Origin: Hemibagrus wyckioides
Lineage: Eukaryota; Chordata; Actinopteri; Siluriformes; Bagridae
Assembly (NCBI RefSeq): GCF_019097595.1
Contig: NC_080718.1
Span: forward strand, 11,440,657 to 11,504,656
Reading direction: 5' to 3'
Length of the DNA: 64,000 nt
Part shown: positions 34,794-46,796 of the stretch, in pieces
Layout: each line of letters begins with the position of its first letter
Position numbering within the stretch: position 1 is the first letter of the stretch
The notes under the pieces: model-generated
Database searches by the model: none
Seen by the model: only the letters and a program-made list of their open reading frames with translations
What the model was told of the DNA's origin: nothing
Position numbers and translations under genes: made by a program

Positions 34794-35989
34794 TTTTTAA
34801 CTTTTATATTTCTGTATCTGCTTGCAGGCTTACAAACACACACAATCATACACTCACACATGCTGCTCATAAATTTCTTATGATACTGTGTTTTTTCTGA
34901 GGAGGTGTAGAAGATCGCTTGGTTGCTAAGAAACATTTTAGTGAGGAAAACCCTTGCAGTTCTGATGCTTGAATCCCACGCGTCTCCAAAAGAACTCTGG
35001 GTAGACTGTAGTTATACAACAGAATAAGATACTCACTATCTTTGAAATGTTAATTATATATTTCTATACATGCAGTTGTATGTCAATGAAAAGCACATTC
35101 ATGTAATTTATTAATGACTTTTGATAATAGACAGTGTGATACAAGGCAGTGACAAAAGACACATATGCAATAGAAATGGCCCAGTCTCTTTTTGAGACTC
35201 GTTGAGAGAGCAGGTTGTTCTTTGACATGGACTGATTTCCCAGAGGTCCTTGCCATTGACAGTATAGTTCTCAATAGTGCTTCCTTATGGATAAAGAGAC
35301 ATGGATCCATGTCACTGTGAAACCTATACAATGGATATAAAAAGGCTACATGCTACTGTTAAAATTGCATGTTTTTGCGTAAAAAAAATTAAACCAAGTC
35401 ACATCAGAACTTTTTCCATCCTCACTGTAAAATTTTAAAATATAAACAGTAAGTGAAACTCAATCAGAAACATTTTAGAGAAAAATAGGAAATATGAAAA
35501 AAGTTACAATAACCTGATTGTATATGTATGCAAATTTTACCCTTTTATAATTAGGGATGTGGCTTTGTTCAGTATTATCATATAGCTGCCATCAATGAAA
35601 TTAGTTGGAAATAAGCCAGAATAATGATCAGCTGTTTCTCTAGGATTTTCTTTACATCTTCTTAGAATGATCTGACATCTGGTCAGTGTCCACAAAAAGC
35701 TTATAAAGCATTATTGATATCTAACTTGTTGAAAGCTATCGATCAGGAGAGGGGTACAAAAGAATTCTCAATACACTAGATATAACCTGCAACACTGTAA
35801 AGACCACTGAAATGGAGCATTACAATTATATCACGAAGAACAAGACCTCCCTCCAAAATTTATAAAAGGATAAAAACAAAAACTAGGGAGGCTGCCAAGA
35901 GACCTACGGCAACATTAGTGTAGCTGCAGAAATATCTGACAAGTACTGATTTCACTCTGCATTTGACAACAATTTTCACAATCTTCACG

Positions 35990-36650
35990 TTTAGCAGCAT
36001 GGTCTGTCTCTTTAAAGGCGGTTGGGCCAGATTTTAATTGCGACTTTGTTCAGAGGTTATAAAAGCAGCTATATTAGCATCATACCAGTGCGCCTCTGCC
36101 TAGTATTACCCCATTTCTGGTGCGCTGTGTGAAGGCCCACAAGGTAAGAGTGGTTTGCGAAATCCACGTGGCGAGCTGGTTGTTTTGTTATACCAAGGAA
36201 TGTTTTTAAACATGGCTACATCTGATAGTGTATCATGCAGGCTCTTGTGTCCTTGTATGCTGCAGACTGTTTAACAGGTATGCTATTTTAATGTGCTTGT
36301 TTGCAATAGTTGCTGAGTTTAATCTATCGGTGTGTTGTATTTGAATAGTTGTTGTGCGCCAAGACATGTTGCAGCGGGTTGTCACTGTTTGAGATTTGAT
36401 TTTCCTTCCAGTGTCCATATGGCCTGTTTTGGATATATGTTTTCCACCTTCTGCTCCATGAGTTAATGCTACTTCGCCAGCCGGCATCGTCCTGACTTCT
36501 ACCCTAACTCCATAGTTGGTATCTTGATAGTATCTCCCCAAATTTGTCATAGCTCCTCTTGGTGTAGGTAAATATAATGGTGATCATGTTCTGTCACATT
36601 CTTGGCATAGTTGCTTGGATACACAGCCTTTAGACGTGCCCACATTGTCA
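35990..36650. mobile_element. 661-bp insert inside the Tc1 copy, family unknown
   Basis: Tc1 homology stops at 35989 and resumes at 36651. Both sides carry CACG (35986-35989 and 36651-36654), a likely 4-bp target duplication. The insert has no obvious terminal inverted repeats. Its left part contains a TATA box (TTATAAAAGC at 36058-36067) and a strong 5' splice-donor-like CACAAGGTAAGAGT about 80 bp downstream, like an LTR or promoter-first-exon unit. On the minus strand, frames of 105 and 77 codons are open but match nothing I know. It may be a solo LTR or an unfamiliar element. Confidence 0.5.
36057..36148 (+). promoter_or_regulatory. Candidate TATA promoter and splice donor
   Basis: TTATAAAAGC at 36058 is followed about 80 bp later by CACAAG|GTAAGAG, a near-consensus 5' splice site. 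The pair gives the layout of a promoter with a short leader exon. There is no transcript evidence in the sequence alone. Confidence 0.3.
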
Positions 36651-37261
36651 CACGTCTGGGGTATGGGGTAGGGAAGCTAAACTGAAGCCTGCAAATTATG
36701 TTTACAAATTGTGCTATGGTTTGATGGGACCAATTAAAATATGTATCATAATTCCAAAAATTCCACCTATACTGCAGCATGTTGCTGGTAGCATCATGCT
36801 TTATATTTGCTTTTCTTCAGCCAGCTTCAACTGAAGCTTGGGGGTGGAGGGAATCATGTAAAGGTTACAAATACCAGTCGATTTTAGTACAAATCTTTCA
36901 GGTGTCTGCTAGTAAGCTGAAGATGAAAAGGAATTTTACCTCTCAGCATGACAATGACCCAAAGCATACATCTAAATCAACAAAGGAATACCTTAACCAA
37001 AAGAAGATCAATCGTATTGAATGACCTAGCCAGAGTCCAGACCTGACTCCAACTCAAAATCCGTGGGATGACTTGAAGCAGGCTGTGCTCAGGAGATTAC
37101 TATTTTTGCTTGTTGTAATTTCACTTTTTATACTGATTGTACATGCAAGACCTGGAAAAAAAAATACCACATACAACCTCAAGTTATACAGATATGAGCA
37201 TTAATACTTTTTAAAATTAGCTACAGTATATGAGTATACTGTACAATACATGAGTATAGGA

Positions 37262-37505
37262 GCATTGCTGGCTCAGTGGTAGGTTTCTTGCCTACCATGC
37301 GGAAGGCCCGGGTCCAATTCCCAGCCAATGCCCAAACCCTAGCCACTGGATGCAGTGCTGGTCCCAAGTCCAGATAAAATGGGATGGTTGTTTCAGGAAG
37401 GGCATCCAGCGTAAACAACCTGTGCCAAGTTGTTGTTCGGACCAGTTGGTCCACTGTGGCGACCCCTCACACACAAGGGGGAGCAGCTGAAAGATCAACA
37501 ACAAC
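37262..37505 (+). repeat. tRNA-Gly-derived SINE with RTE-type tail
   Basis: Positions 37262-37331 are a close relative of vertebrate tRNA-Gly(GCC): GCATTGCTGGCTCAGTGGTA, TTGCC at the anticodon position, GGAAGGCCCGGGTCCAATTC and a closing CCAGCCAATGC that pairs with the start. The remainder, TGCTGGTCCCAAGTCCAG, TCAGGAAGGGCATCCAGC and TGTGGCGACCCCTC, matches the RTE-like LINE at 9712-9785 and its 3' end near 10890. The SINE ends in a CAA repeat. It is a retroposon, not a tRNA gene. Confidence 0.85.
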
Positions 37506-37510
37506 AACAT

Positions 37511-38860
37511 AGCTATACATTAGTATTTTAAGTTTAGATTACTTATAAGATAGGACTTGCTTTATAACTGGCTCTGGAAAGCTTCTTTCACATTGAACAT
37601 TCAATCGGTGATTCCAAGTTGCTTATTCTGTATTAATTACATTATATTTTGTGGTATGATGTGCAAATCAAAAAATAGCTTACTGTTCAGTTGTGCTTTT
37701 ATTTAGTACTTTGAATTCTTAAGGGCATACAGTGGAACTAATATTAGAGGTGTGTAGTAAAAGTGAAGAATGTAAGTTTGAACTAAGGGCATAATGCAAT
37801 GCCTCGGTAATGTTTGGGTGAGTAAAGCTGGATGCAGGTTGAAAGCTCTACTTGAGCTCCAATGGGAGCACTTTTTTCATAAGTATGAAAATTTCCTGTG
37901 TTATCCAGGCCAAGGTGTCCTTGGGCAACTAGTCTTTTTGGTCCATTTCTGTGCTTTTCCTTTAAGGCATGATGGCATGTACCTTTTGTCTGGCTTTGTG
38001 TCCAACAGATACAGACCTTCCAACTTCCAACTTCCTTCCTACCTGAGTGCACTGAGAAGGGGACCTGCACTCATAATACATTCTGATGGAATGAAAAGAT
38101 CCATCCATTGAGTCTAGAATCATAAGAGATAAGGAACACATTCCAAATCAGGAGAAGAGTTTTGCTTAATTGTAGTAATTACACCACAACCCACATTCTG
38201 TATACACTAATCAGCAGACTAGGCTTTGTGAGCTGTGGTGCCACGTGAAGACACAAATATATATTTTTAACTTTACCAGAGAGGAAAAAGGACTGAGAAG
38301 GCAATGCATGGTAAAACGTAGATTGTGTTACATAGTTCTATTGTTTCAATGTTCCAGAGCAGCTAAATAGCTTACAGCTAAATGGATCTACAATTGTTCC
38401 TTTACAACACAATAGCTCAGAAAAAAACACACAATTTTTTTGGACATGATAAGCAGGTATATTCAAGTAATATGAATTATGTATTTTTCAGTTATACCCT
38501 TTTTAAGAGAGGGTTAAATAGGGTATAACTTTTTCTTTTTTTTTTCTTTTTAAAGTGGTGACTGAAGATGTTTTGTAACAACTTATTGGTTTTTTTTTTT
38601 TTTTTTTTAAAGTTAACTAGTTGTACTACTACATGATAAAATAAACATGATGAAATCCAGTACCTGGTGAGTTTGCTAATTCTGCTGTATAAACAAAGTA
38701 AAAATAGATCATTCTAAAATGATTTAACTTGTGAATGTTAAACTTTTGTTTTCGGCCTTTGTCTTCTTTGTCTCTTCTTTCTCTGTTTACAAAACCCTCT
38801 CACAGTTTACAATCATTTTTTGCACAATGCTAAATACAGTCTGAACTCTGGTTAGCACTA
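37511..38860. other. No gene recognised
   Basis: AT-rich with long T tracts near 38540 and 38590. Reading frames around 37783-38111 are open on both strands, but I see no domain. Confidence 0.35.
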
Positions 38861-38864
38861 TTTT

Positions 38865-39145
38865 TTGTATCTGTCCTGTAGCATATTGTATTGTTTGTCT
38901 GCACTTTCTTTCTTGCACTGTTCGTACTAGGTTGCACACTATGCACTTTACAGTATGTGGCTAAGACAACATATCTAGACCTTAACTCTGTGTTGTTTTT
39001 TTGTTTTTATGTAGCTCTGTGTTGTCTTATGTAGCCCTGTATTGCTTTATGTAGCACCATGGCCCAGGATAAATGTTGTTTCATTTCACTATGTTCTGCA
39101 TCAGCTATATATAATTGAAATGACAATAAAAGCTTATAATTTCTC
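38865..39145 (+). repeat. LINE 3' UTR
   Basis: TATGTAGCACCATGGCCCAG, TTGTTTCATTTCACTATG and a terminal GAAATGACAATAAAAGCTTA are typical of the 3' end of a common fish LINE. A second copy of this end is at 63120-63297. No coding part is attached. Confidence 0.6.
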
Positions 39146-39599
39146 TGCAGTTAGGTGACCATGAATTTTCTTGAGCTTATACATCTTAAAGGGCCTGTCC
39201 ACAAACAGGATGCATTTAGTCAGCATTTGAACCTGTCTAATGGCCATTTTAAAAACCCTACATTACATTATTGTTTACATGAACAGCTTTAACATAGAAA
39301 CTCCATGGCTGCCATGGAATACAATTCCAAGGGCAGCACTTTACTGGCACATTCACAGTCATCTGAGTTCTAACCATCTACACTTATTCCCATTCACACA
39401 CACACACACACATCCTGTATACAAAAAAAATCTTAGAAAGACACTTAAAGTAATGTTTAGTGTACATTTACCTGACTTAGCAAGCTTGGTATATTATGCC
39501 TCGCTGTGCTGGTTTTTGATCTTGTAGCTATGTGATCTCCTGAATTTTAAAGGATGCAACAATGTGACAAGTTTCCAGACAAGCCACAAAAACCAGGCA

Positions 39600-41700
39600 G
39601 ACGCAGCAGATCTTGCTCTAAGCAGAAAGCAGACTGCTCTCCCTGAGGGCAATTTACATTCTGGGGCATGCAAACTTGAGAGCAGACATCCTGTCTAGGC
39701 AGGTGTAGTGGAGCTGTAGTTCTTGGAGTCCATAGCAGAGGTACGGTCAAGTGTATGTGGACTGGTTTACCCTAACACCTCCAACTCCACTGGAGCTGGA
39801 TGGCATGGTACAGGCGTGGCTGAGGCATTGTCTGTACACCTTTCCTTCGATAGTGTTGCTTCCAGGTGTTTTAGTGAGGCTTCACCAAGACCAAGTTCAC
39901 CTGTCATTGGTGGCTCCATACTGGCCAGCCCAAGTCTAGTTCTTGGATCTAATGTTTCTTCTGGATAGCACTCCTCGGAAGATTTTCATCTGAAGAGACT
40001 TTCTGTCTGTCAAATGCAGGGGTCGATCTATCACTCCTGGCCAGAGATTTGGAAACACTGGGTCTGGCCCCTGTGGGTCACGAGCTCATAGATTTCAGTC
40101 TCCCAATTGAGTTTGTTGAGACAGTTCAGAGTTCCACAGCTGTCTCCACAAGGAAATTGTATGCCTTAAAATTGTTGATATTTGGGTTGTGGGGTGAATA
40201 ATGCCAATTGGACCTAGTCCAATGCCCTGTTGGTACAGTGCTGGAGTTCCTCCAAGAGTACCTCTCAGCAGGGTTAGTCCCTGCTACTCTTATGGTGTAT
40301 GTGCTATTTTGGCTAGCCACCTACCTATTGCTAGAGCTTCTGTGAGGGGGCATCCCCTGGTTTCTTGCTTTCTTTTGGGTGTCAGACATTTGAGGACTAT
40401 CTGCAGGATGACTAGAAAAGTGAAAGTTTTTTTACTTGCATTACCTTTAATCAAAAGAAAAGGAGATCTGCAGGCCCTGTCAGTAGTCTCCTCCTGCTTA
40501 GATTTTGCTTCTGCAATCGTCAAAGTTATTCTGCACCCCATACGAGACTACATTTTGAAGGTGCCTTCTGCAACTGGCCAGCCAGTCATCTTGCAACCCT
40601 TTCTTCCTCTGCCTTGTTAGACCAGTGGTGTAAATCCTCCTAAATTTTGGTCTGTTTTGGTGATTGCAACAGAGGTAAGGTGGTCACCAAGCAGCTCCTT
40701 TCTCATTGGGTTACAGATGCTATCACTCTGTCCTGTAAGGCACACAGAATAGATTTGCCTTTTAACAGTCAAAAGCTTAGCAGTGTGGATATAATGTAAT
40801 GCCAAATAATGGCATAAGGCGGCACCCCTTTTTGTCATAGAAGAAGTTGTCAAGAAGAATATTATGTTACGTACATTAACTACCATGCTGGTCTATCATG
40901 CTGAACTTTTTCTGTAACAAGTGGTGTAGGGAATGTTTGTCATGCTCTATATCCTAGTCATGTATGAATTGGTGAATCGAGTGGCACACATGTTTGATTC
41001 GTATGGACTTTGTTTTAATTAGTCAAATAAAAGTACAATGTGGAAATCCTTACGCATTCACATTTTCGGCTCTCTTTGCTAAAACTAAATGCTATTGCTG
41101 AATAGCTCCCTACTCTCCCTCACCCTCTTCACCGTGATGCAGCCTCTAGGAGTCAGGGTCCACTCCACTAGGAATGTAGCTTCTTCAAGGGCTCTGGCCA
41201 GGTGGTTTGCCTTTGTATGATGTGGTTGCTGCACCAGGCTGGTCTTCTTTGCAGACTTTCATCAGGTTTTACAGTTTGGACATGGACTTAGGACATAGAA
41301 TCCCAGTTCCTTCAGTGTTGTTTATCCAGTTCTGTCTGTGCTCAACAATTGTCTGTTCCACTGCTACAAAAGCTTGTTGGGCAGGCATCCTTCCTCAGTT
41401 GGTGTTGTTGGTATTTGACATTCCCAGAGCATAAATTCCATTGAATTCCCTCTAAAGTGAGCATTTCAGATTACGTATGTAACACAATTCACTGGAAAAG
41501 GGAGTTAAAAGATGCAGCGCCACTTTGCCACACTTCAGCAAAGCATCTGAAGCATCATACAATTAGTGTCTGGGTATATAGTGTTTTGATTTTCTGTAGC
41601 TGACACATCTTCCTGGGTATTCTGTGACTTAAATGATATTATGTAGCCTTGCTGATGCACCCCACAATGTCACCTGACTTCACGTTGGGCTGTGTAAACA
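39600..41700 (+). pseudogene. DIRS-type retroelement, most complete remnant (copy c)
   Basis: In order: RNase H end (ILGHANLRADILSRQ near 39655; PPTPLELDGMVQAWL, LLPGVLVRLHQDQVHLSLVA and PYWPAQV at 39780-39935), a linker (STRKLYALKLLIFG near 40145), then a tyrosine recombinase: VLEFLQEYLSAGLVPATLM at 40240, VRGHPLVSCFLLGVRHLR, KRKGDLQALSVVSSCLDF at 40455, KQLLSHWVTDAITLS at 40690, VHSTRNVASS at 41158 and GWSSLQTFIRFYSLD at 41238, with the catalytic Tyr at 41270-41272. Frames change repeatedly and about 330 bp of foreign-looking DNA separates 40760 from 41100. GATTACGTATGTAACAC at 41471 resembles the terminal repeat of fish DIRS elements. Confidence 0.8.
40770..41095. mobile_element. Unidentified insert within the DIRS recombinase
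   Basis: The recombinase reading is interrupted between DAITLS...HRIDLPF and QPLGVRVHSTR, where the family has only a few residues. The insert contains AATAAAAGTACAATGTGG near its right side, like the polyadenylation end of an LTR. No target duplication was fixed, so the edges are approximate. Confidence 0.35.
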
Positions 41701-42764
41701 ATAAAAAAATCATAATAAGTATTCATATGTTTATACGTATATTTGTCTAATTCTGTTCTCTTTTGTTGTACTATTATTGTTTATTAAGGAATGTGCCACC
41801 TATATACCTTATGGTAAAATGGTTTATCACTTAATTCATATAGATCTTTTATTGTCAGTTTATTTTCACTTATTGTCACATTGTTTTACTCAAGCTTTTT
41901 CAGATGTAGTGCATGTTTTCATTTTTTTTTTTTAACTTTTTATATTCATTTATTTTTGCTGTTGGTTTCTTTTAAGTTGTTGGTCTCTTGGTTTCTTTTA
42001 AGCTGTTTTTTAAGCTGTGCATGAAACACATGGATAATATACTGCCCTGAAATAATTGCCTTCACCATTGAAGCTTATTTGTGGTTATCTGCAATATAAT
42101 TAACAACCAGGCCATCCTACCCCTAAAGAATTCCAAAAAGCTCACCCATTGTTGTAGAACGTTTTCCTATGAAGCATATGTGTAATCTTTGCTGAAGTGT
42201 ACAGTGAGTCATAAGGCTTTCACATTTTTTTACTGTCTTACACTGTAAGCTGACTCACCTGAACCTATGACTGGACCTTTCTGCAGAGTCATAAGCCTTC
42301 ATTTATGATTCCTGGACAAGTGTAGAATGACAAATGCCACAGCTAGACATTCTGCATGATGTCTGGTGAACTGTGCAACACTGAGTCATTTTCTGCAATC
42401 TCCATTGACGCCATGGCCGACTAAACTGAAGTTATTTCATGAATTAGGACCGACCAAAGAGACGCCATTGGACCGTAACTATAACATACCTTCTTCAGTG
42501 TTGGCATGGCAATCAAGCTTTAATTAGTTAATTAAGTAGATACAGTCTATTGCCCACTTTACATAATAATGTCCAAACTGTTGCTGCACTCTCTGTGTAT
42601 GTCTCACAACAAGATTTATTCATCAAGCTTCATTCATACAGCTTTTCTTTGTCATTTTTAATTACATTGATGTAAATCTTTCTTCGTATTATTAATCCTT
42701 GTGTTTCTTTCTCATCACAAATCATTTCTACAAGCCAACACTTTTGATTTATAATTTCATTCAG
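41701..42764. other. No gene recognised
   Basis: AT-rich DNA with a T tract near 41930. The only longer words are unassigned. Confidence 0.35.
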
Positions 42765-42769
42765 ATACT

Positions 42770-42920
42770 AGGCCCAGGTTTCTTAAACAATTTGGGCAAA
42801 TAACCCCAAATTGATATTATGGTTTCGGAACATTCGTTGAACTCACTTATCATTCTAGTGGGGTGTTTTGTTTCCATGCAAGAGAGGTGTGATATAGCCC
42901 AACGTGAAGAAACCTGGTTC
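42770..42920. mobile_element. Short MITE-like foldback (151 bp)
   Basis: The left end AGGCCCAGGTTTCTTAAACA and the reverse complement of the right end (GAACCAGGTTTCTTCACG) share CCAGGTTTCTT and then, after a gap, TTGGGC, giving an imperfect inverted repeat of about 25 bp. ATACT flanks both sides (42765-42769 and 42921-42925), a possible 5-bp target duplication. No superfamily is assigned. Confidence 0.45.
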
Positions 42921-42925
42921 ATACT

Positions 42926-43615
42926 TCATTCATGATTTCAAGCAGTGTAACACAATTATCCACACAATCACTTTGTCTTTTTTTTGTACGTCTGGAAGAT
43001 TTAAAAGTAGCATCCACTAGACAGCATATCAGAGCAACATTTAACTCACAGACAAACTCTGTCTCTTTTTAAAACTTTCTGCTGTTGTCACTGACTGTTG
43101 ATATGGGCTGATTCTCATTTAAAAGTATTTCCTAAACTAAAAAAGACTAGTACACAAAACCAACCATTCAGTAGGTCTGAAGGTGAAAAACATTTTTTGT
43201 CTTTTTACTGCTAAATTATAGTAGTGCAAGATAGTAAAATAAAAAAAGGACTGAAGTAGTATGTATTAATTTAAACGCAGTCTGAATTGTCTGAATGTGA
43301 CTCCCAGTAACACTGCAAAAAAAGAGCACACAAAATTTTTTAATATTCACTTGTAAAACAATTGAATGAAACAAAAAGAGAGGTTGTGTGTGTAACATCA
43401 AAGCAGACATGTGGGGAGCCGAATCCATTTGCGGAGTTTATTTAAGGACACAGTGAACAATCTAAATCAACAGGCAGCTCAAAAACAGTAAAAACAGGCA
43501 AAGAGACAAAAAAAATCAGTCGGCGTGTGTTTCTCTTGCGACTCAATTTGTAAACCAAGTAACCACTGTATTAGGCAAACACTGTACTAGCCAAAGTAAG
43601 ACTCAAATCTAAGGA
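42926..43615. other. No gene; possible antisense LTR scrap near 43415-43520
   Basis: GGAGTTTATTTAAGGACACA and the following AAAACAGTAAAAACAGGCAA resemble an antisense LTR end, but the evidence is weak. Confidence 0.3.
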
Positions 43616-43621
43616 GTTATT

Positions 43622-43965
43622 GAGTTATAAACTATCACTTGCCTAATAGCTGGTTTAAAATTACAGTGCAGTGTGAATGTATACAATAAGTCATTTATTC
43701 TTGCTTTTAGTGATCCAGCAGTTGAAAATAACCCCTTATTCAAAGACTAAGTGACTGTTAACTTCTAATAAGGTCATATTAAATACAGCTGCTATAATAT
43801 ATGCAGCCTTTGCTTTGATGATGGTTTGAACCACAGCATGTGGGACACTATAAAATTCATTGTTCACTTTCAGCCATTTGAATGTACAGAAAATATTATT
43901 ACAGTAAATCATAAGCAAATAACCTTGGCAGGTAGGGTGTTGCAAATGTATAAACAAAAAAGCAG
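43622..43965. repeat. Local repeat, copy 1
   Basis: The stretch shares ATAAACTATCACTTGC, AAAATTACAGTGCAGT, GACTAAGTGACTGTTAACTT, CTATAATATATGCA, CCTATAAAATTCATT-type and CATAAGCAAATAA words, in the same order, with 46797-47180. The family is unknown. It has no coding content. Confidence 0.7.
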
Positions 43966-45940
43966 CCGTGTTCAGGGGTAATTGAAGTTAGAAAAAAAAT
44001 AAAATAAAAAAATAGAGGAAGCCTTCCATCTGCCATAACAAAAAAGCTTCTATAATCCATACAAAGCTAGCCGAGGTACCTATCTCTCATTTGAATGCTG
44101 AGTGTAAGCTGAGATTGGTACAAAATGTTTCAGGTGGAACAGAGAATGAAAAGAGTGGGACATAGGGAACTAGGCCATTAAATAGACTACAGTCCAGATG
44201 TGAGCATGCAAATGTGTCACACAGCTATGGTCTTGGCAGAGCTTGCTGGATTTGTTTATCTTTGTTAGGAGTGTCAGTCAAATTGCCCCCTTACCCATTA
44301 TGTCTGTGGATTTGGCAGAAGGGATGTCACTTAAGACTCACATACAAAGAGATGGGAGGAGAGAGCTTTTTCATAAATAGTAGAGTGCACCATCACACAT
44401 AGACACACATGCTAGAAATTTGAATAAGCAGCTCAAGGTTTGGTTTCCAGACAGCTCATGTACAGAGTAGTGGTTGTTTGGCTACTGACTTTACTAGTCA
44501 ACCAGTAATTCATAAAAATAGTCAACTATTCATCTTTTCCATAGTTTAAGCAAATCCGATTTCAGGGCATCACTATTTTTAGTTTCTTGAGTCGTGCAGC
44601 AAAACAGACTTACACAGCCATACATCCAGCTGACAGGTGCTATAAATTTCCTGTTTCAGTGCTTATTTAGGCATATCTGTTAACAACAAAAATAAATTTA
44701 TTGATGTAAATAATAATAAATGCGCAAAGCAATAAAACTGTCATATTGCAGTATTGAAGGACATACCAATTCTTTAAAATGTTGATAAGCTGACAGCTCA
44801 GCTGAAACTGTTGATTCTGAAACTGTTGCTGTGTCTGTCTTTAAAGGTTGTACCTCATCATTCCTGTCCACCAATTAGGAGAATCAGCATCAGCAGTAAA
44901 CAAAGCAGTGCTTTTTACCTTGAAATGAGTTCTGCTTTGAATACAAGTATTTTTCTTCATATGAATTAAAATATACCATATACATTACCTTTTCAATGTA
45001 TAACACTGACTAAACAGTTTGGTGTTTTGAGGAGGTTAATATACATCTCTTTTTACAGTTTGCTGGCTAGCTAACAAAAGATGAACATGGAGGTGCCCAA
45101 AGTTTTTACTCACTTTTAGCACAAAGGTTGAAAATAAGGTCATTCAAATTCCCGGCAGGTTAAATGAAACATGTGAGCGTGCATCATCAGATCCTCTAAC
45201 TCAATGATGGATGGAAGATGTGATGTATACAGAAGTCTGCCCAACTCCAACCTCAAAACTAGTCTCTTTGAGTTGGCATGCACTACTGATCAAAGTGTGC
45301 TTTAAAGAATTAAAACAAAAGAAAATAAAAAATACTTTCCCAGTGCAGTTCACTGTATAATTGACTTACTGTAGTCTGAAATATTTTCAGGCTAACAAAG
45401 TACTTTTTTCTGCTGTCTTTACCATCTGCTTCATTGTTTTTTCCACCCCCTGACTCGTCGAATTCCCCACAGTGACGAATAGAGAAACATTACTCAACTA
45501 GTTTATGCAAAGAGAGAACAAAATGAGAGATAAGAAGAGATTACTGATTCTAGTGTTCAGTGAGGACTGTCCATAATAAAAAATACAATCTAGGGTCATG
45601 TGTATGAGTGTGAATGTTTACTCTTTATACACATTGGCCTAAGAGTAAGTAAGTAAGTAAATGCAGAATTGCTCTTTGAATCTCCCAGAACCTGCAAGTC
45701 ACCTTGAACAAGATATCAGTCCATGTGTTCACATCAGTAAAAGAATACACACACGATTTATGAACCACTTTATAGCTTTGTCTAAACACATACCTTCCAC
45801 TGTAGCCTTGTCTCACAAAAGTCTCCAAATGGACAAAAACTTACAGATACAATCTGGCCTTGTGAGAATAATTTATGTGTGAGTTACATGGCTGTCTTAA
45901 ACAACTTTAAGATCATTAAGATGTTGTGTCAGGATCACAG
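43966..45940. other. No gene recognised
   Basis: Nearly 2 kb of AT-rich DNA with no identified repeat. (GTAA)n-like text near 45643-45660 is short. Confidence 0.35.
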
Positions 45941-45949
45941 AATTCTTGG

Positions 45950-46455
45950 ATAATTCTTCTTGGACAGATGGATAATGACCCAAAACATACAGCAAAAACA
46001 ACCAAGCACAAAGAATTACCTCAGCCCACCTGAGCTTGTTTTTTTACTTACTGAAGACAAACCTGAAGTCTGAAACCCACAAACATACAGAAACCGAAGA
46101 CAACTGCGATAAAGATCCGTCTAAGCATCTAATTTTTTTGATGTCCATGGGTTTCAGACTTCAGACAGTCATTGACTGCAATTGATTTCCAAGTATTAAA
46201 AATAGTACCTTAATTTGTAATTATGTTTGTCTATCCAATTACTTTTGAGCCTGTGAAAATGAAGGGACTATAAAAATGTGACTATAATTCCTAAACAATT
46301 AATGCAGTAATTTTTATTAAACTTGAATTGAAGCTGAAAGTATACATTTAAATCACACCTTGATTGCTTCATTTCATATACATTAAAAATTATAAAATTC
46401 AAATACAGTTAAAATTATGAAATTTTTGTCACTGTAAAAATATTAATGGACATGA
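45950..46455 (+). mobile_element. Tc1-family 3' fragment
   Basis: GATAATGACCCAAAACATAC encodes the DNDPKHT block containing the second catalytic Asp. ATGTCCATGGGTTTCAGACT and CCAATTACTTTTGAGCCT follow, characteristic of the transposase end and 3' flank of a fish Tc1 family. It ends near TTTTTGTCACTGTAAAAATA, where the right terminus should be. The 5' half is missing and stops are present. Confidence 0.6.
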
Positions 46456-46507
46456 TGATGAACGTGGTATCCTGGTATCCTGGTTTACTTATACACAGAG
46501 TGAGTGC

Positions 46508-46562
<55 letters not shown>
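46508..46562. repeat. (TA)n microsatellite
   Basis: About 55 bp of TA repeat with one GTA interruption. Confidence 0.95.
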
Positions 46563-46567
<5 letters not shown>

Positions 46568-46796
46568 GATCACTGTTATACTCCTAGTGTGCATCATTGC
46601 ATAAAAGGAGGAAACTGGCATGAATTTGTAGCAGAATCTGACAAATGCTGCTGTCACAGAGCTACCAATCACCAGAATTCTCTCTCAATTTTACTAATGG
46701 ATTGCATTCTGCCTTGCTTGTAAGATGCCTTGGATAAGTGCCAAAGGAGGAGATGTCTTTGGAGCAAAATCTTGGGAGCATTGTCAGGGCAATTCT

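Larger units (their letters stand above)
35329..37139 (+). mobile_element. Tc1-type transposon, dead, split by an insert
   Basis: The left end CAATGGATATAAAAAGGCTA follows a TA (35327-35328). A degenerate right end CACTTTTTATACTGATTG is followed by TA (37140-37141). Between them lie transposase relics: GATCAGGAGAGGGGTACAAA (N-terminal helix-turn-helix), GAGGCTGCCAAGAGACCTAC, then after the insert GGTAGCATCATGCTT. The DDE block FTSQHDNDPKHTSKSTKEYL and SQSPDLTPTQNPWDDLK follows, where the final catalytic Glu of the PIE/PxE motif reads Gln (TQN). The frame is broken by stops. The 661-bp insert at 35990-36650 interrupts the middle. Confidence 0.75.

Noticed and set aside
37262..37331. tRNA-Gly gene
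   Set aside because: It has several stem mismatches, and its 3' side continues directly into a SINE body shared with the LINE at 9.7 kb. It is a retroposon head, not a gene.
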